DNA from: CAZXSK01 sp964642855
GTDB taxonomy: Bacteria > Planctomycetota > Phycisphaerae > SM23-33
Length of the DNA stretch: 52,666 bases
Reading direction: 5' to 3'
Assembly: GCA_964642855.1 (NCBI GenBank)
Contig: CAZXSK010000021.1
Coordinates: forward strand, 1 to 52,666
Shown: in pieces, positions 24,696 through 32,317 of the stretch
How positions within the stretch are numbered: position 1 is the first letter of the stretch
How the letters are laid out: each line of letters begins with the position of its first letter
The notes under the pieces: model-generated
Told to the model about the DNA's origin: nothing
Database searches by the model: none
What the model saw: only the letters and a program-made list of their open reading frames with translations
Position numbers and translations under genes: made by a program

Positions 24696-25127
24696 ATGAC
24701 TCGCAGGAACTCACAGCTTCTGCTGGCCGCGACGATCGGCATTGCGATCATCAGCGTGGCTGGCTGCAAGCTGCCCCGCTCCAGCCGGGGCAGCACCGAA
24801 CGCACCTACACCGCACGCGTGGTTCCCCGGGTGTTGCGCGGCGGGAAGATGGTCGGTTTCTCGCTGAAGATCTTCGACGATCTGGGCAAGGGCAGGAACT
24901 ATCTCCGCAGGCCGGACGGCTCGCTCCCTGCAGCTCCGTTGATCCGCGTGCTCGACGCCGACGGCAACGAAGTCCACTCGGCTCGCATGGGATATGGCTG
25001 AGGGGGCTTCTGCTCGCACACATGGCGTGTGCCCGCCCACCTGAAAGGAACATTCACCGTCCAGCTGGAGTACGATGCCGCTCCGCTGGAGGTGAAGACC
25101 CAAGACGCAACCATCCAGTTGCAGTAA
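24696..25127 (+). CDS. Predicted small selenoprotein lipoprotein, tandem paralogue (UGA at 24999-25001 = Sec102)
   Basis: A 143-residue protein with Sec at residue 102, paralogous to the gene just upstream. The lipobox is VAGC near residue 24. The domain reads RTYTARVVPRVLRGG, VGFSLKIFDDLGKG and LIRVLDADGNEVHS, leading into RMGYG-U-GGFCSHTWRVP, then FTVQLEYDAAPLEVKT, and it stops at TAA 41 residues after U. The agreement with the neighbour on both sides of the UGA, with a different third-position spectrum, shows selection on the protein beyond the UGA. A TAGAAT -10-like hexamer lies close upstream of the ATG. The PHP gene follows. The function is unknown; a surface redox or metal-binding role is conceivable. 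Confidence 0.87.
24999..25032 (+). promoter_or_regulatory. UGA-Sec codon with SECIS-like hairpin (second small lipoprotein)
   Basis: UGA at 24999-25001. After 14 bases, GCACAC (25016-25021) pairs with GTGTGC (25027-25032) around the loop ATGGC. A lower stem GGGC/GCCC (from the GGGGGC directly after UGA and the downstream GCCC) with an asymmetric internal loop is possible. Confidence 0.82.
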
Positions 25128-25158
25128 CTGCAACGGGAATGCTTTCGTCGCTGTCTGA

Positions 25159-25187
25159 TTGAGGCTTCTGCCTGCCCCGGCTACCAT
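25159..25187 (+). promoter_or_regulatory. Promoter of the PHP gene
   Basis: TTGAGG (25159-25164) and TACCAT (25182-25187), spaced 17 bases, 26 bases before the chosen ATG. Confidence 0.5.
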
Positions 25188-25212
25188 GCCTTTGCGAAAG
25201 CACGCTTCTGCC

Positions 25213-25839
25213 ATGCGAATTGAACTCCACATGCATACCCGGCGATACAGCGCCTGTGCCTTGGCTGGGCCGATGGACGTGGTCAATCACGCTCGCGAGT
25301 TGGCTTACGGGGCGGTGTTCCTGACCGAGCACGATGCAATCTGGCCGGTGGAGGAGCTTGAAGCGCTTCGTCGGGCGTGTCCGGACGTGAAGATCCACTC
25401 CGGGGTCGAGCTGACGCTGACAGCGGGGGGCGGTCTGCAGCACCTGCTGGTGCTGGGCACCCAGGACGAGCGGTACCTGCAACTGGCGGATCGTCCGGCT
25501 GAGGTGCTCGCAAGGGCGCGTGACGACGGCTGCCTGACGGTTCTGGCCCATCCGTACCGTTTTGACGGGGGCGACCGGATTCTTCACGAGGGTCTGCTTC
25601 CCGACGCCATCGAGTGGCATACGCCCAACGTGGACGGGGAGCAGGCAGAGTGTGCACGGGATCGGGCCGACTGCCTGCACCTGCCGGTCGTCAACGCTGG
25701 CGACGTGCACGATTTGTCATTCCAGGGGCAGTTCTACATCGAAACAGACCGGCCGATCGAACGGGGCACGGACATCCGGCAGATCGTGCTCGACGGCGAG
25801 TACCGCAATGTCGGGCCGGGCCATGGAGCAGACCGGTAG
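25213..25839 (+). CDS. PHP domain metal-dependent phosphoesterase
   Basis: A small PHP-family hydrolase of 208 residues, cytosolic. The metal-binding motifs appear in order: ELHMHTRRYS (HxH), FLTEHDAIW, SGVELTL, LAHPYRF and NAGDVHDLS. PHP proteins cleave phosphoesters, for example in nucleotides or histidinol phosphate; the substrate of this one cannot be told. The ATG at 25213 is chosen because it lies directly before the first strand and behind a -35/-10 pair; ATGs further upstream would overlap the -10 box. It follows the small Sec lipoproteins on the same strand but probably has its own promoter. Confidence 0.87.
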   Translation: MRIELHMHTRRYSACALAGPMDVVNHARELAYGAVFLTEHDAIWPVEELEALRRACPDVKIHSGVELTLTAGGGLQHLLVLGTQDERYLQLADRPAEVLARARDDGCLTVLAHPYRFDGGDRILHEGLLPDAIEWHTPNVDGEQAECARDRADCLHLPVVNAGDVHDLSFQGQFYIETDRPIERGTDIRQIVLDGEYRNVGPGHGADR

Positions 25840-25925
25840 ATCGGGCGCCTGAAGGCGGGAGTGCGGACCCATAGCGTGCACGCACGCAGCGGGAGAGAGA
25901 ATGTTCCGGAAAAAACCCGTACCGG

Positions 25926-26153
25926 TCAGCGCTGGCGGTAGACGATCCGGCCTTTGGAGAGGTCGTAGGGGCTCAACTGCACGAGCACTTTGTCTCCCGG
26001 CGTGATGCGGATGTAGTGCCGTCGCATCTTGCCGGAGATGTGACCGATGAGCTCGTGCGTCTGATCGCCCATCTCGACTTCCAGGCGGAACATGGCGTTC
26101 GGCAGTGCCTGCTTGACCGTCGCCTCAACTTCAATAGCATCGCCCTTGGGCAT
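25926..26153 (-). CDS. infA: Translation initiation factor IF-1
   Basis: IF-1 binds the 30S A-site during initiation. The 75-residue S1/OB-fold protein has EVEATVKQALPNAMFRLE, GHISGKMRRHYIRITPGDKV and YDLSKGRIVYR, which match the family along the whole length. The start ATG has GGAAGGAG five bases upstream. The N-terminus (MPKGDAIEVEA) lacks the usual KEE but is otherwise normal. The gene is alone on the minus strand, divergent from the gatCAB operon with about 250 bases between. Confidence 0.97.
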   Translation of the reverse strand: MPKGDAIEVEATVKQALPNAMFRLEVEMGDQTHELIGHISGKMRRHYIRITPGDKVLVQLSPYDLSKGRIVYRQR

Positions 26154-26341
26154 ATGACTCCTTCCGGAACTTCCTGGTGCAACGCCCCTTCACTGCAGTC
26201 GCCGGGGCTGAGGCCCTTCATGATATAGGCACCTGGCCGGGCGGTCAATATGCTCTCGCACGCGGAAAATGCAATTTGCCTCTATCAGAGGGGCAGTCAG
26301 GTCCGCCCCGGGAGCCGAGCGAACCTTTTGACTTCCACCGA

Positions 26342-26370
26342 TTGACACCGCCGGTCCTATGGGCAAGATA
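26342..26370 (+). promoter_or_regulatory. Promoter of the gat operon
   Basis: A consensus TTGACA (26342-26347) with AAGATA (26365-26370) 17 bases further on, 36 bases before the gatC start. Confidence 0.55.
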
Positions 26371-26406
26371 GAGGATGATCCGACCCGAGCAGATTGCGAG
26401 ACACCC

Positions 26407-26709
26407 ATGACCCGATCGATCGATCACGACCTCGTGCGACATATCGGCAAGCTCAGCCGCATCGAGCTCACCGACGAGCAGGTGCCCGTCTTCGCGAGGC
26501 AACTGGGGAGCATCCTGGAGTATTTCGACAAACTCCAGGAACTCGATACCGAGAACGTCGAGCCGATGGCCCATGCCGGCGACGTGAGCAACGTCCTGGC
26601 TGACGATGCCCCCCAGCCTTCGCTGACCCCCGACGAGGCGCTGGCCAACGCCCCCGCCCGTGAAGGCGACCTGTTCAAAGTGCCCAAGGTCCTTGGTGAA
26701 GGCGCCTGA
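26407..26709 (+). CDS. gatC: Asp/Glu-tRNA(Asn/Gln) amidotransferase subunit C
   Basis: Small subunit that stabilises GatA-GatB in the amidotransferase converting Glu-tRNA(Gln) and/or Asp-tRNA(Asn). The 100-residue protein shows VRHIGKLSRIELTDEQV, FARQLGSILEYFDKLQELDTENVEPM and a C-terminal FKVPKVLGEG, all typical. The ATG at 26407 gives the normal family length; an upstream in-frame ATG at 26359 falls in the promoter region. gatA follows 22 bases later. Together with gatA and gatB it indicates the indirect tRNA-amidation pathway. Confidence 0.95.
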   Translation: MTRSIDHDLVRHIGKLSRIELTDEQVPVFARQLGSILEYFDKLQELDTENVEPMAHAGDVSNVLADDAPQPSLTPDEALANAPAREGDLFKVPKVLGEGA

Positions 26710-26731
26710 GTACCTCGACCCGGAGAAAACC

Positions 26732-28237
26732 GTGAGCGACCTGCTGAACTTGACCGCCTGTGAGCTTCGCGACGAGATCGCGGCTGGAAACGTCTCTGCC
26801 GAAGAGACCGTCCGCGCCTACCTCGAAGCCATTGAAGCCCGCGACGCCGAAATTGGTGCCTACAACGAGACGTATCCCGAACTGGCTGTGGATCAGGCCC
26901 GGGCGGTGGACACCGCCCGGGCGGCTGGCACGCCGCTGGGCGCGCTGGCGGGGGTGCCCGTGGCGATCAAGGACAACATGGCTACGACCTTCGGTCGCAC
27001 GACCGCATCGTCGAAGATCCTGGAGAACTTCCGAGCGCCGTACCACGCCACCGCCTGCCGGAAACTTCTCGACGCCCAAGCCGTGGTGCTCGGCAAGGCC
27101 AATCTCGACGAGTTCGCCATGGGGTCGTCGACGGAGAACTCCGGGTTCGCCCCGACGCGAAACCCATGGGACACGTCGCGCGTTCCGGGCGGATCGTCCG
27201 GCGGCTCGGCTGCTGCCGTTGCGGGCAGACTATGCGCTGCTTCGCTGGGCTCCGATACCGGCGGGTCGATCCGCCAGCCTGCCTCGTTCTGCGGGGTCGT
27301 TGGATTCAAGCCCACCTACGGGCGCGTGAGCCGATACGGGTTGCTGGCGTATGGCTCCAGCCTCGATCAGATCGGCCCGCTGACACGCAACGTCCGCGAT
27401 ACCGCCTTGCTTACCGGCGTGATCGCCGGCCACGATCCGCGCGATTCCACCAGCGTAGACACTCCCGTGCCGGACTACCTTTCAGATATCGACACACCCG
27501 TCGACAAGCTGCGCATCGGCCTGCCGAAGGAGTTTTTCACCGATGCCCTGGCTGGCGAGATCAACGACGCCATTCACGCGGCGGCGGACAAGCTCAAAGA
27601 CGCCGGCGCCGAAATCGTGGAAATCTCCCTGCCCCACAGCAGGATCGACCGCGATGAGGGGGGAAGCCTCAGCTCCTACGCCGTGGCGTGTTACTACATC
27701 GTGGCCATGGCCGAGGCGTCCAGCAATCTCGCTCGTTACGACGGCGTGCACTACGGCCACCGGACGGGCGAGAAGGTCGAGGACATCGTGGAGATGTATT
27801 CCAGAAGCCGGGCCGAGGCGCTCGGCCCGGAAGTCAAGCGGCGGATCATGCTGGGCACCTACACGCTCTCCAGCGGATATTACGACGCGTACTACAACAA
27901 GGCGATGAAGGTCCGCCGTCTGATCAGCGGAGACTTCGACCACGCCTGGCAGGAGTGCGACGTGATCCTTGCGCCCGCTTCGCCCACAACCGCCTTTGCC
28001 TTGGGCGAAAAGACCGACGACCCGCTGACGATGTACCTGGCCGACATCTACACCATCAGCCTGAATCTGGCGGGCCTGCCCGGTCTGTCGCTGCCGTGCG
28101 GCCTTGGCAGCGACGGCTTGCCCATCGGGATGCAACTGGCCGGGCCCGCATTCAGCGAATCGCTGCTCTTCCGCGTCGGTCGCATGGTCGAACAGGCCAC
28201 CGGTGTCTGTGACCTGAAGCCGTCGATGGCAGACTAG
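26732..28237 (+). CDS. gatA: Asp/Glu-tRNA(Asn/Gln) amidotransferase subunit A
   Basis: Amidase subunit that releases ammonia from glutamine for transamidation. It has 501 residues from a GTG start at 26732, which is preceded by GGAG and begins the usual N-terminus (SDLLNLTACELRDEI). The amidase signature Ser-cisSer-Lys triad is complete: VAIKDN (Lys), PGGSSGGSAAAVA (cis-Ser) and SDTGGSIRQPA (nucleophile Ser). The C-terminal YYNKAMKVRRLI and GLPIGMQL agree with GatA. It lies between gatC and a small hypothetical gene that separates it from gatB. Confidence 0.97.
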   Translation: MSDLLNLTACELRDEIAAGNVSAEETVRAYLEAIEARDAEIGAYNETYPELAVDQARAVDTARAAGTPLGALAGVPVAIKDNMATTFGRTTASSKILENFRAPYHATACRKLLDAQAVVLGKANLDEFAMGSSTENSGFAPTRNPWDTSRVPGGSSGGSAAAVAGRLCAASLGSDTGGSIRQPASFCGVVGFKPTYGRVSRYGLLAYGSSLDQIGPLTRNVRDTALLTGVIAGHDPRDSTSVDTPVPDYLSDIDTPVDKLRIGLPKEFFTDALAGEINDAIHAAADKLKDAGAEIVEISLPHSRIDRDEGGSLSSYAVACYYIVAMAEASSNLARYDGVHYGHRTGEKVEDIVEMYSRSRAEALGPEVKRRIMLGTYTLSSGYYDAYYNKAMKVRRLISGDFDHAWQECDVILAPASPTTAFALGEKTDDPLTMYLADIYTISLNLAGLPGLSLPCGLGSDGLPIGMQLAGPAFSESLLFRVGRMVEQATGVCDLKPSMAD

Positions 28238-28405
28238 GCGGGCCGATCCTGGCTGTCGGGAGATCCTCGCCCAAGGTCCTCATCGCGACGGAACACCCGA
28301 CCGCCGGTCTCGTGTATCCGCGCGGAACCTGATTGCCTGAGATGTCGTTCTAAGATGGGCTGGGGATTGTCCGATGGTTCTGCTGGGCCCATCGGGCGGA
28401 GCATC

Positions 28406-28966
28406 ATGAACGACAAGGCATCCATTCCGAAGATCACCTGCCCCTTCTGTGGCGGACACCGTTTCGACCATGGCCGGGAGATCTTTGCAGCCGGGCAACC
28501 CGCTTTGTACTGCCGTAAGTCGCCCCCCCAAGGCAGGCCGCCCGACCCGGACCTTTCGCTGAAGCTCAGGGGCAGCGTATGCCTCGACTGTGGGTTTGTC
28601 GCGATGATGGTCGACATTCGGGAACTCAACGCGCCCATCGCCCGGGGCGCGCAGGCTGCCATGGCGCTTGCAGCGACAGCCTCTGCGACCGCTCCTTGGC
28701 GCGACCCGGAGGAGCAGAAGCGACAGGCCGAGGAGTTCGAACGGGCGATGGAGGCCTTCGAACGCACGTTGGAGGAGGAAGCCGACCGCGCCCGTCAGGC
28801 GGCCGAGGCCCTTCGCCGCGGAGAGAAACCCGCCCAACAGAACGACGACCGGGAGGACGTGCCCATCGAGGTCGCGCTGGAGCGTCTCCAGCGACAGCAC
28901 GACCTGGACTACTCGGATCTCACCCGTCCGGACCGCGCAGGCGAATCGGGTTCTGCCAGGCCTTGA
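28406..28966 (+). CDS. Hypothetical zinc-ribbon/coiled-coil protein inside the gat operon
   Basis: I do not recognise this 186-residue protein. The N-terminal third holds CPFCGG and later CLDCGF, a likely zinc ribbon split by a loop of about 45 residues. The middle is Ala-rich, and residues about 95-145 (EEQKRQAEEFERAMEAFERT and onward) should form a coiled coil. The C-terminus is charged. The ATG has GGAG five bases upstream. It sits on the same strand between gatA (168 bases before) and gatB (70 bases after), so it is probably co-transcribed with the amidotransferase genes, although a link to tRNA amidation is only positional. Confidence 0.75.
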   Translation: MNDKASIPKITCPFCGGHRFDHGREIFAAGQPALYCRKSPPQGRPPDPDLSLKLRGSVCLDCGFVAMMVDIRELNAPIARGAQAAMALAATASATAPWRDPEEQKRQAEEFERAMEAFERTLEEEADRARQAAEALRRGEKPAQQNDDREDVPIEVALERLQRQHDLDYSDLTRPDRAGESGSARP

Positions 28967-29036
28967 CGCCCGGGCTCCGTCAACGTAGCCTTGCAACGCT
29001 GAAGCGTCCCGCAATCCCAAGCTGCAAGGTCACGCG

Positions 29037-30518
29037 ATGATCGATTCGCAAGATACCGTCCAGCTCGTAGTTGGCCTGGAGATTCACGTCGAACTGGCCA
29101 CCGAGACGAAGATGTTCTGCCGCTGCCGAAACCGTTTCGGCGATCCCCCGAACACGAACGTATGTCCCGTGTGCATCGGCATGCCGGGCGTGCTGCCCGT
29201 GATGAACAAAAAGGCCGTCGAATACTCGATGAAGGTCGGCTTGGCGCTTGGGTGCGAGGTGCCCGGTTTCACCAAGTGGGATCGCAAGAGCTACTACTAC
29301 CCCGACCTGCCCAAGGATTACCAGATCAGCCAATACGACCTGCCTCTTTGCCGGCATGGGCGGTTGGAGATCCCGCTTTCGGGTGGGGCGACCAAGACCG
29401 TTCGCGTGCTCCGGGCCCACCTGGAAGAGGATGCCGGCAAGAATGTTCACGACGTGCCCGGCGCGACCGGGGTGGATCTCAACCGCGCAGGCGTACCGCT
29501 GCTGGAGATTGTCTCCGAGCCGGACATGAATTCGGTGGAGGAGGTCGGCGCCTACGCCCGGGCCATGCAGCGGTTGGTGCGGTGGCTTGGTGTCTCCGAA
29601 GCGAACATGCAGATGGGGCACATGCGCTTCGAGCCGAACATCAACCTGCATATCACCCGGGGCGGGCAAACTCACAAGACCCCGATTGTGGAGGTCAAGA
29701 ACCTCAACAGCTTCCGCTCGCTGGAAGGAGCCGTTGCGTACGAACAGAAGCGCCAGTACGAATCCTGGCTGGAGGATCCGGAGGGGTTCACGCTGGCCAG
29801 GCTCGGCAAGCAGAATCGTGGGTTCGACGTCGATCGCGGCGTGACGGTCTTTCAGCGGGAGAAGGAAGAAGCCCACGATTACCGGTACTTCCCCGATCCG
29901 GACCTGGTGCCCGTGACGGTCAGCGAAGAGTGGCGGGAGCAGGTACGCAGCGGGATCGGCGAGTTGCCCATCGCCCGCCGGCAGCGATACCTCGAGAGCT
30001 ATGGCCTGTCGGAGAAGCAGGCCGATGCACTCACCCAGGACCCCGCCACGGGCAACCTGCTCGACGAGGCGGTCGGGGAAGGAACGGACCCCAAGCGGTG
30101 TGTGAATCTGCTGCTGGGCAGGGGCGCAGCGATCGCCAACGAGAAAGGCGTTGCAATCAGCGAGGTGGGCATCTCGGCCGTCCAGCTTGCGGGCCTGGCA
30201 AAGATGCTTGCAGACGGCGATGTCAACGCCACCGCGGCGGACAAGGTGTTCGACACGATGACTGCATCCGGCGGCGACCCGCGGGAGATCGCCGAAACCG
30301 CCGGCCTGCTGGCCGTCAAAGACACCAAAGCGATCGAGCAGTGGGTAGACGAAGCGATCGCCGGGAACGAGCAGGCGGTTTCGGATGTCCGAGCAGGGGG
30401 TAAGAAGACCAAGAAAGCGTTTGGCTTCCTGATGGGGCAGGTCATGCAGAAGTCTCGAGGGGCTGCGCCTCCTGCCGAGGTGCAGAAGCTGCTCAAACGG
30501 AAGCTGTGCGTGGAATAG
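29037..30518 (+). CDS. gatB: Asp/Glu-tRNA(Asn/Gln) amidotransferase subunit B
   Basis: GatB binds the mischarged tRNA and activates it for amidation. The 493-residue length is usual. GLEIHVELATETKMFCRC, PNTNVCPVCIGMPG, DLNRAGVPLLEIVSEPD and PNINLHI are the hallmark segments of the catalytic cradle. The tail (QVMQKSRGAAPPAEVQKLL) is the YqeY/tail domain ending. Two of the Zn-binding cysteines (FCRCRN and CPVC) are present. AAGG lies upstream of the ATG. This is the last gene of the gatC-gatA-x-gatB unit. Confidence 0.97.
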   Translation: MIDSQDTVQLVVGLEIHVELATETKMFCRCRNRFGDPPNTNVCPVCIGMPGVLPVMNKKAVEYSMKVGLALGCEVPGFTKWDRKSYYYPDLPKDYQISQYDLPLCRHGRLEIPLSGGATKTVRVLRAHLEEDAGKNVHDVPGATGVDLNRAGVPLLEIVSEPDMNSVEEVGAYARAMQRLVRWLGVSEANMQMGHMRFEPNINLHITRGGQTHKTPIVEVKNLNSFRSLEGAVAYEQKRQYESWLEDPEGFTLARLGKQNRGFDVDRGVTVFQREKEEAHDYRYFPDPDLVPVTVSEEWREQVRSGIGELPIARRQRYLESYGLSEKQADALTQDPATGNLLDEAVGEGTDPKRCVNLLLGRGAAIANEKGVAISEVGISAVQLAGLAKMLADGDVNATAADKVFDTMTASGGDPREIAETAGLLAVKDTKAIEQWVDEAIAGNEQAVSDVRAGGKKTKKAFGFLMGQVMQKSRGAAPPAEVQKLLKRKLCVE

Positions 30519-30723
30519 CCCCTATTGCGGGGTCGGCGGAAAACGCCCTGGTCGGCGGGTCAATTTTGGGTTGCGAACGGCCCGACAAGCGGGGATACTG
30601 TCCGCTTGCAGCGGCCCGTGATCGTTGCGGAGAGGCTGACTCTCCCGCGGCGTGTCGGGCCTGCCCCGGCCGGGCTGTATCCCCAGGCCGGCGATCGACG
30701 TAATACCATGAGGAGTAACCCAA

Positions 30724-32157
30724 ATGGCACGCGTAGTTCAGCGACGGACGAACCCCACCGTGATCTACCTGTTGGTTGCGGCCGTGATCTTGATGCTTAT
30801 CTCGACCGCCGTCGCGGTGCTGTTCTACATGGAGTCCGAGGACCAGGCGAAGGTCATCGTCGAGCAGAAACAGACGATCGATGAATTCGGCACCGCCAGC
30901 GATTTGGACAATCCGAAGATCGCCGCGATGCGCCGCCAGGCTGATCGCAAGCCGGTGATTCCCCGCCTGCAGGAAGAAATCGAGGAACTCGCCTCGTACG
31001 TCAAGCCCGACCAGCCTACCTTCGCAGGCGCACGTGAATCGTGGCAGCAGTTGCGTCGGACCGAGAAGGCTGAGGAATACGAACTGACCTCCGACAAGGG
31101 TCTGGTATGGCTGATCGAAGCACTCCGCAGCCAACTGGGCGACAGCAAGTCCGAAGAGGCCAGCCTGCGTCGCGAGATCGCGGGACTCAACGAAACCATC
31201 GAGAGCCTCCGGGCCGACATTTCCGGTCTGAAGAAGGATAACTCCGAGCGTGTCGAGGAGCTCAAGTCAGAGGTCTTGGCGCTGGAGAACAAGCTGCAGG
31301 GGCGCGAGGAAGCCCACCGCCAGGCCGTCCAGACGCTGGAGGAGAATTACAAAGCCCGCCGGGAGCAGCTCAACGATACCATTCGCGAGAAGAATGACGT
31401 TATCGACGACATGCGGGACGAGTACAACAAGGTTGTGGTACAGTTGGACCGGGCCCGGACGATTATCCGGGAGTTGAAGACGCCCAAGTTGCCCGAGGAT
31501 GCCAATCTCCCCGAGGGTCAGCGCCGAACGAGTTTCGCATCGGCCAAGCGGGCGGACGGTAAGGTTCTCAAGGTTATTGAAGCCGACGACGTGTGCTATA
31601 TCGATCTGGGCGAGGACCAGAATGTGTCGGTCGGCCTGACGTTCAGCGTGTACTCCGACAAGGGCATCCCGACATCGGGCGAGGGCAAGGCCAAGATTCT
31701 GGTTACGAAGGTCCTGGAAGACAGCAGCGAATGCCGCATCGTTGAGCAGGAGCGAGGACAGGCCGTGCTCAAGGGTGACGTTATCGCCAACGTCGCATTC
31801 AACCAGATCCGGACGCCGACGTTTGCAGTCTTCGGCCAGTTTGACCTGTTCGGTACCGAACGTCCCTCGACCGAAGAAGCGGAGATCGTCGAGAGCCTCA
31901 TCCGTCGCTTCGGAGGGAAGGTAGTCGATGAAGTTTCCGTCAAGACCGACTTTGTCGTCCTCGGCGTCGACCCGGTGGTTCCGCCCAAACCCCGTGATGG
32001 CACCCAGGATCAGGGCGAATACGACCGCAAACTGAAGTATTACCGCCAGTACAAGGAGATCGAGGAGAAGGCCAAGAGCCTCGGGATTCCGATCTTCAAT
32101 ACCACGCGGTTCCTGGCCTACACGGGCTATCACCCCCAAAAGACGCAGCAGTACTGA
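30724..32157 (+). CDS. Membrane-anchored coiled-coil protein with BRCT-like C-terminus
   Basis: A 477-residue protein. Residues 1-10 are basic and residues about 13-36 form one transmembrane helix, so the bulk should face outwards by the positive-inside rule. A long coiled coil follows (about residues 130-250, rich in Glu, Leu, Arg). Then comes a beta-rich module (about 275-355) and, at about 360-475, a BRCT-like pattern: FAVFGQFDLFG, ESLIRRFGGKVVDEVSVKTD, FVVLGVDP and EKAKSLGIPIFNTTRFLAY. BRCT domains normally act in the cytosol on DNA-repair partners, so this topology is odd. The ATG has AGGAG eight bases upstream. The function is unknown. Confidence 0.85.
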   Translation: MARVVQRRTNPTVIYLLVAAVILMLISTAVAVLFYMESEDQAKVIVEQKQTIDEFGTASDLDNPKIAAMRRQADRKPVIPRLQEEIEELASYVKPDQPTFAGARESWQQLRRTEKAEEYELTSDKGLVWLIEALRSQLGDSKSEEASLRREIAGLNETIESLRADISGLKKDNSERVEELKSEVLALENKLQGREEAHRQAVQTLEENYKARREQLNDTIREKNDVIDDMRDEYNKVVVQLDRARTIIRELKTPKLPEDANLPEGQRRTSFASAKRADGKVLKVIEADDVCYIDLGEDQNVSVGLTFSVYSDKGIPTSGEGKAKILVTKVLEDSSECRIVEQERGQAVLKGDVIANVAFNQIRTPTFAVFGQFDLFGTERPSTEEAEIVESLIRRFGGKVVDEVSVKTDFVVLGVDPVVPPKPRDGTQDQGEYDRKLKYYRQYKEIEEKAKSLGIPIFNTTRFLAYTGYHPQKTQQY

Positions 32158-32177
32158 TCCTGCAGGACCAGTCACCC

Positions 32178-32214
32178 AGGCCGGGCGGTTCCCTCGAGAA
32201 CGGCCCGGCCTTTT
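32178..32214 (+). terminator. Intrinsic terminator
   Basis: AGGCCGGGC (32178-32186) pairs with GCCCGGCCT (32203-32211), followed by TTTT. It ends the transcript of the coiled-coil/BRCT gene. Confidence 0.85.
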
Positions 32215-32259
32215 GCTGCGCCCAGATCACCGGTTCGTACACGACCGGTGCTGTTTGCC

Positions 32260-32287
32260 TTGACAAAACGTCTTTCTCCGCTATTCT
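32260..32287 (+). promoter_or_regulatory. Promoter of the aspartate aminotransferase gene
   Basis: TTGACA (32260-32265), 16-base spacer, TATTCT (32282-32287), 30 bases before the ATG. Confidence 0.7.
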
Positions 32288-32317
32288 GCACCCGATTCCT
32301 ACCGAGGAGAGGACCCC

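Noticed and set aside
15425..25127. In-frame UGA codons as pseudogenes or sequencing errors
   Set aside because: Four independent genes carry UGA at the same motif position, with matching tails and hairpins, next to tRNA-Sec and selD. Decay would not hit the same codon four times.
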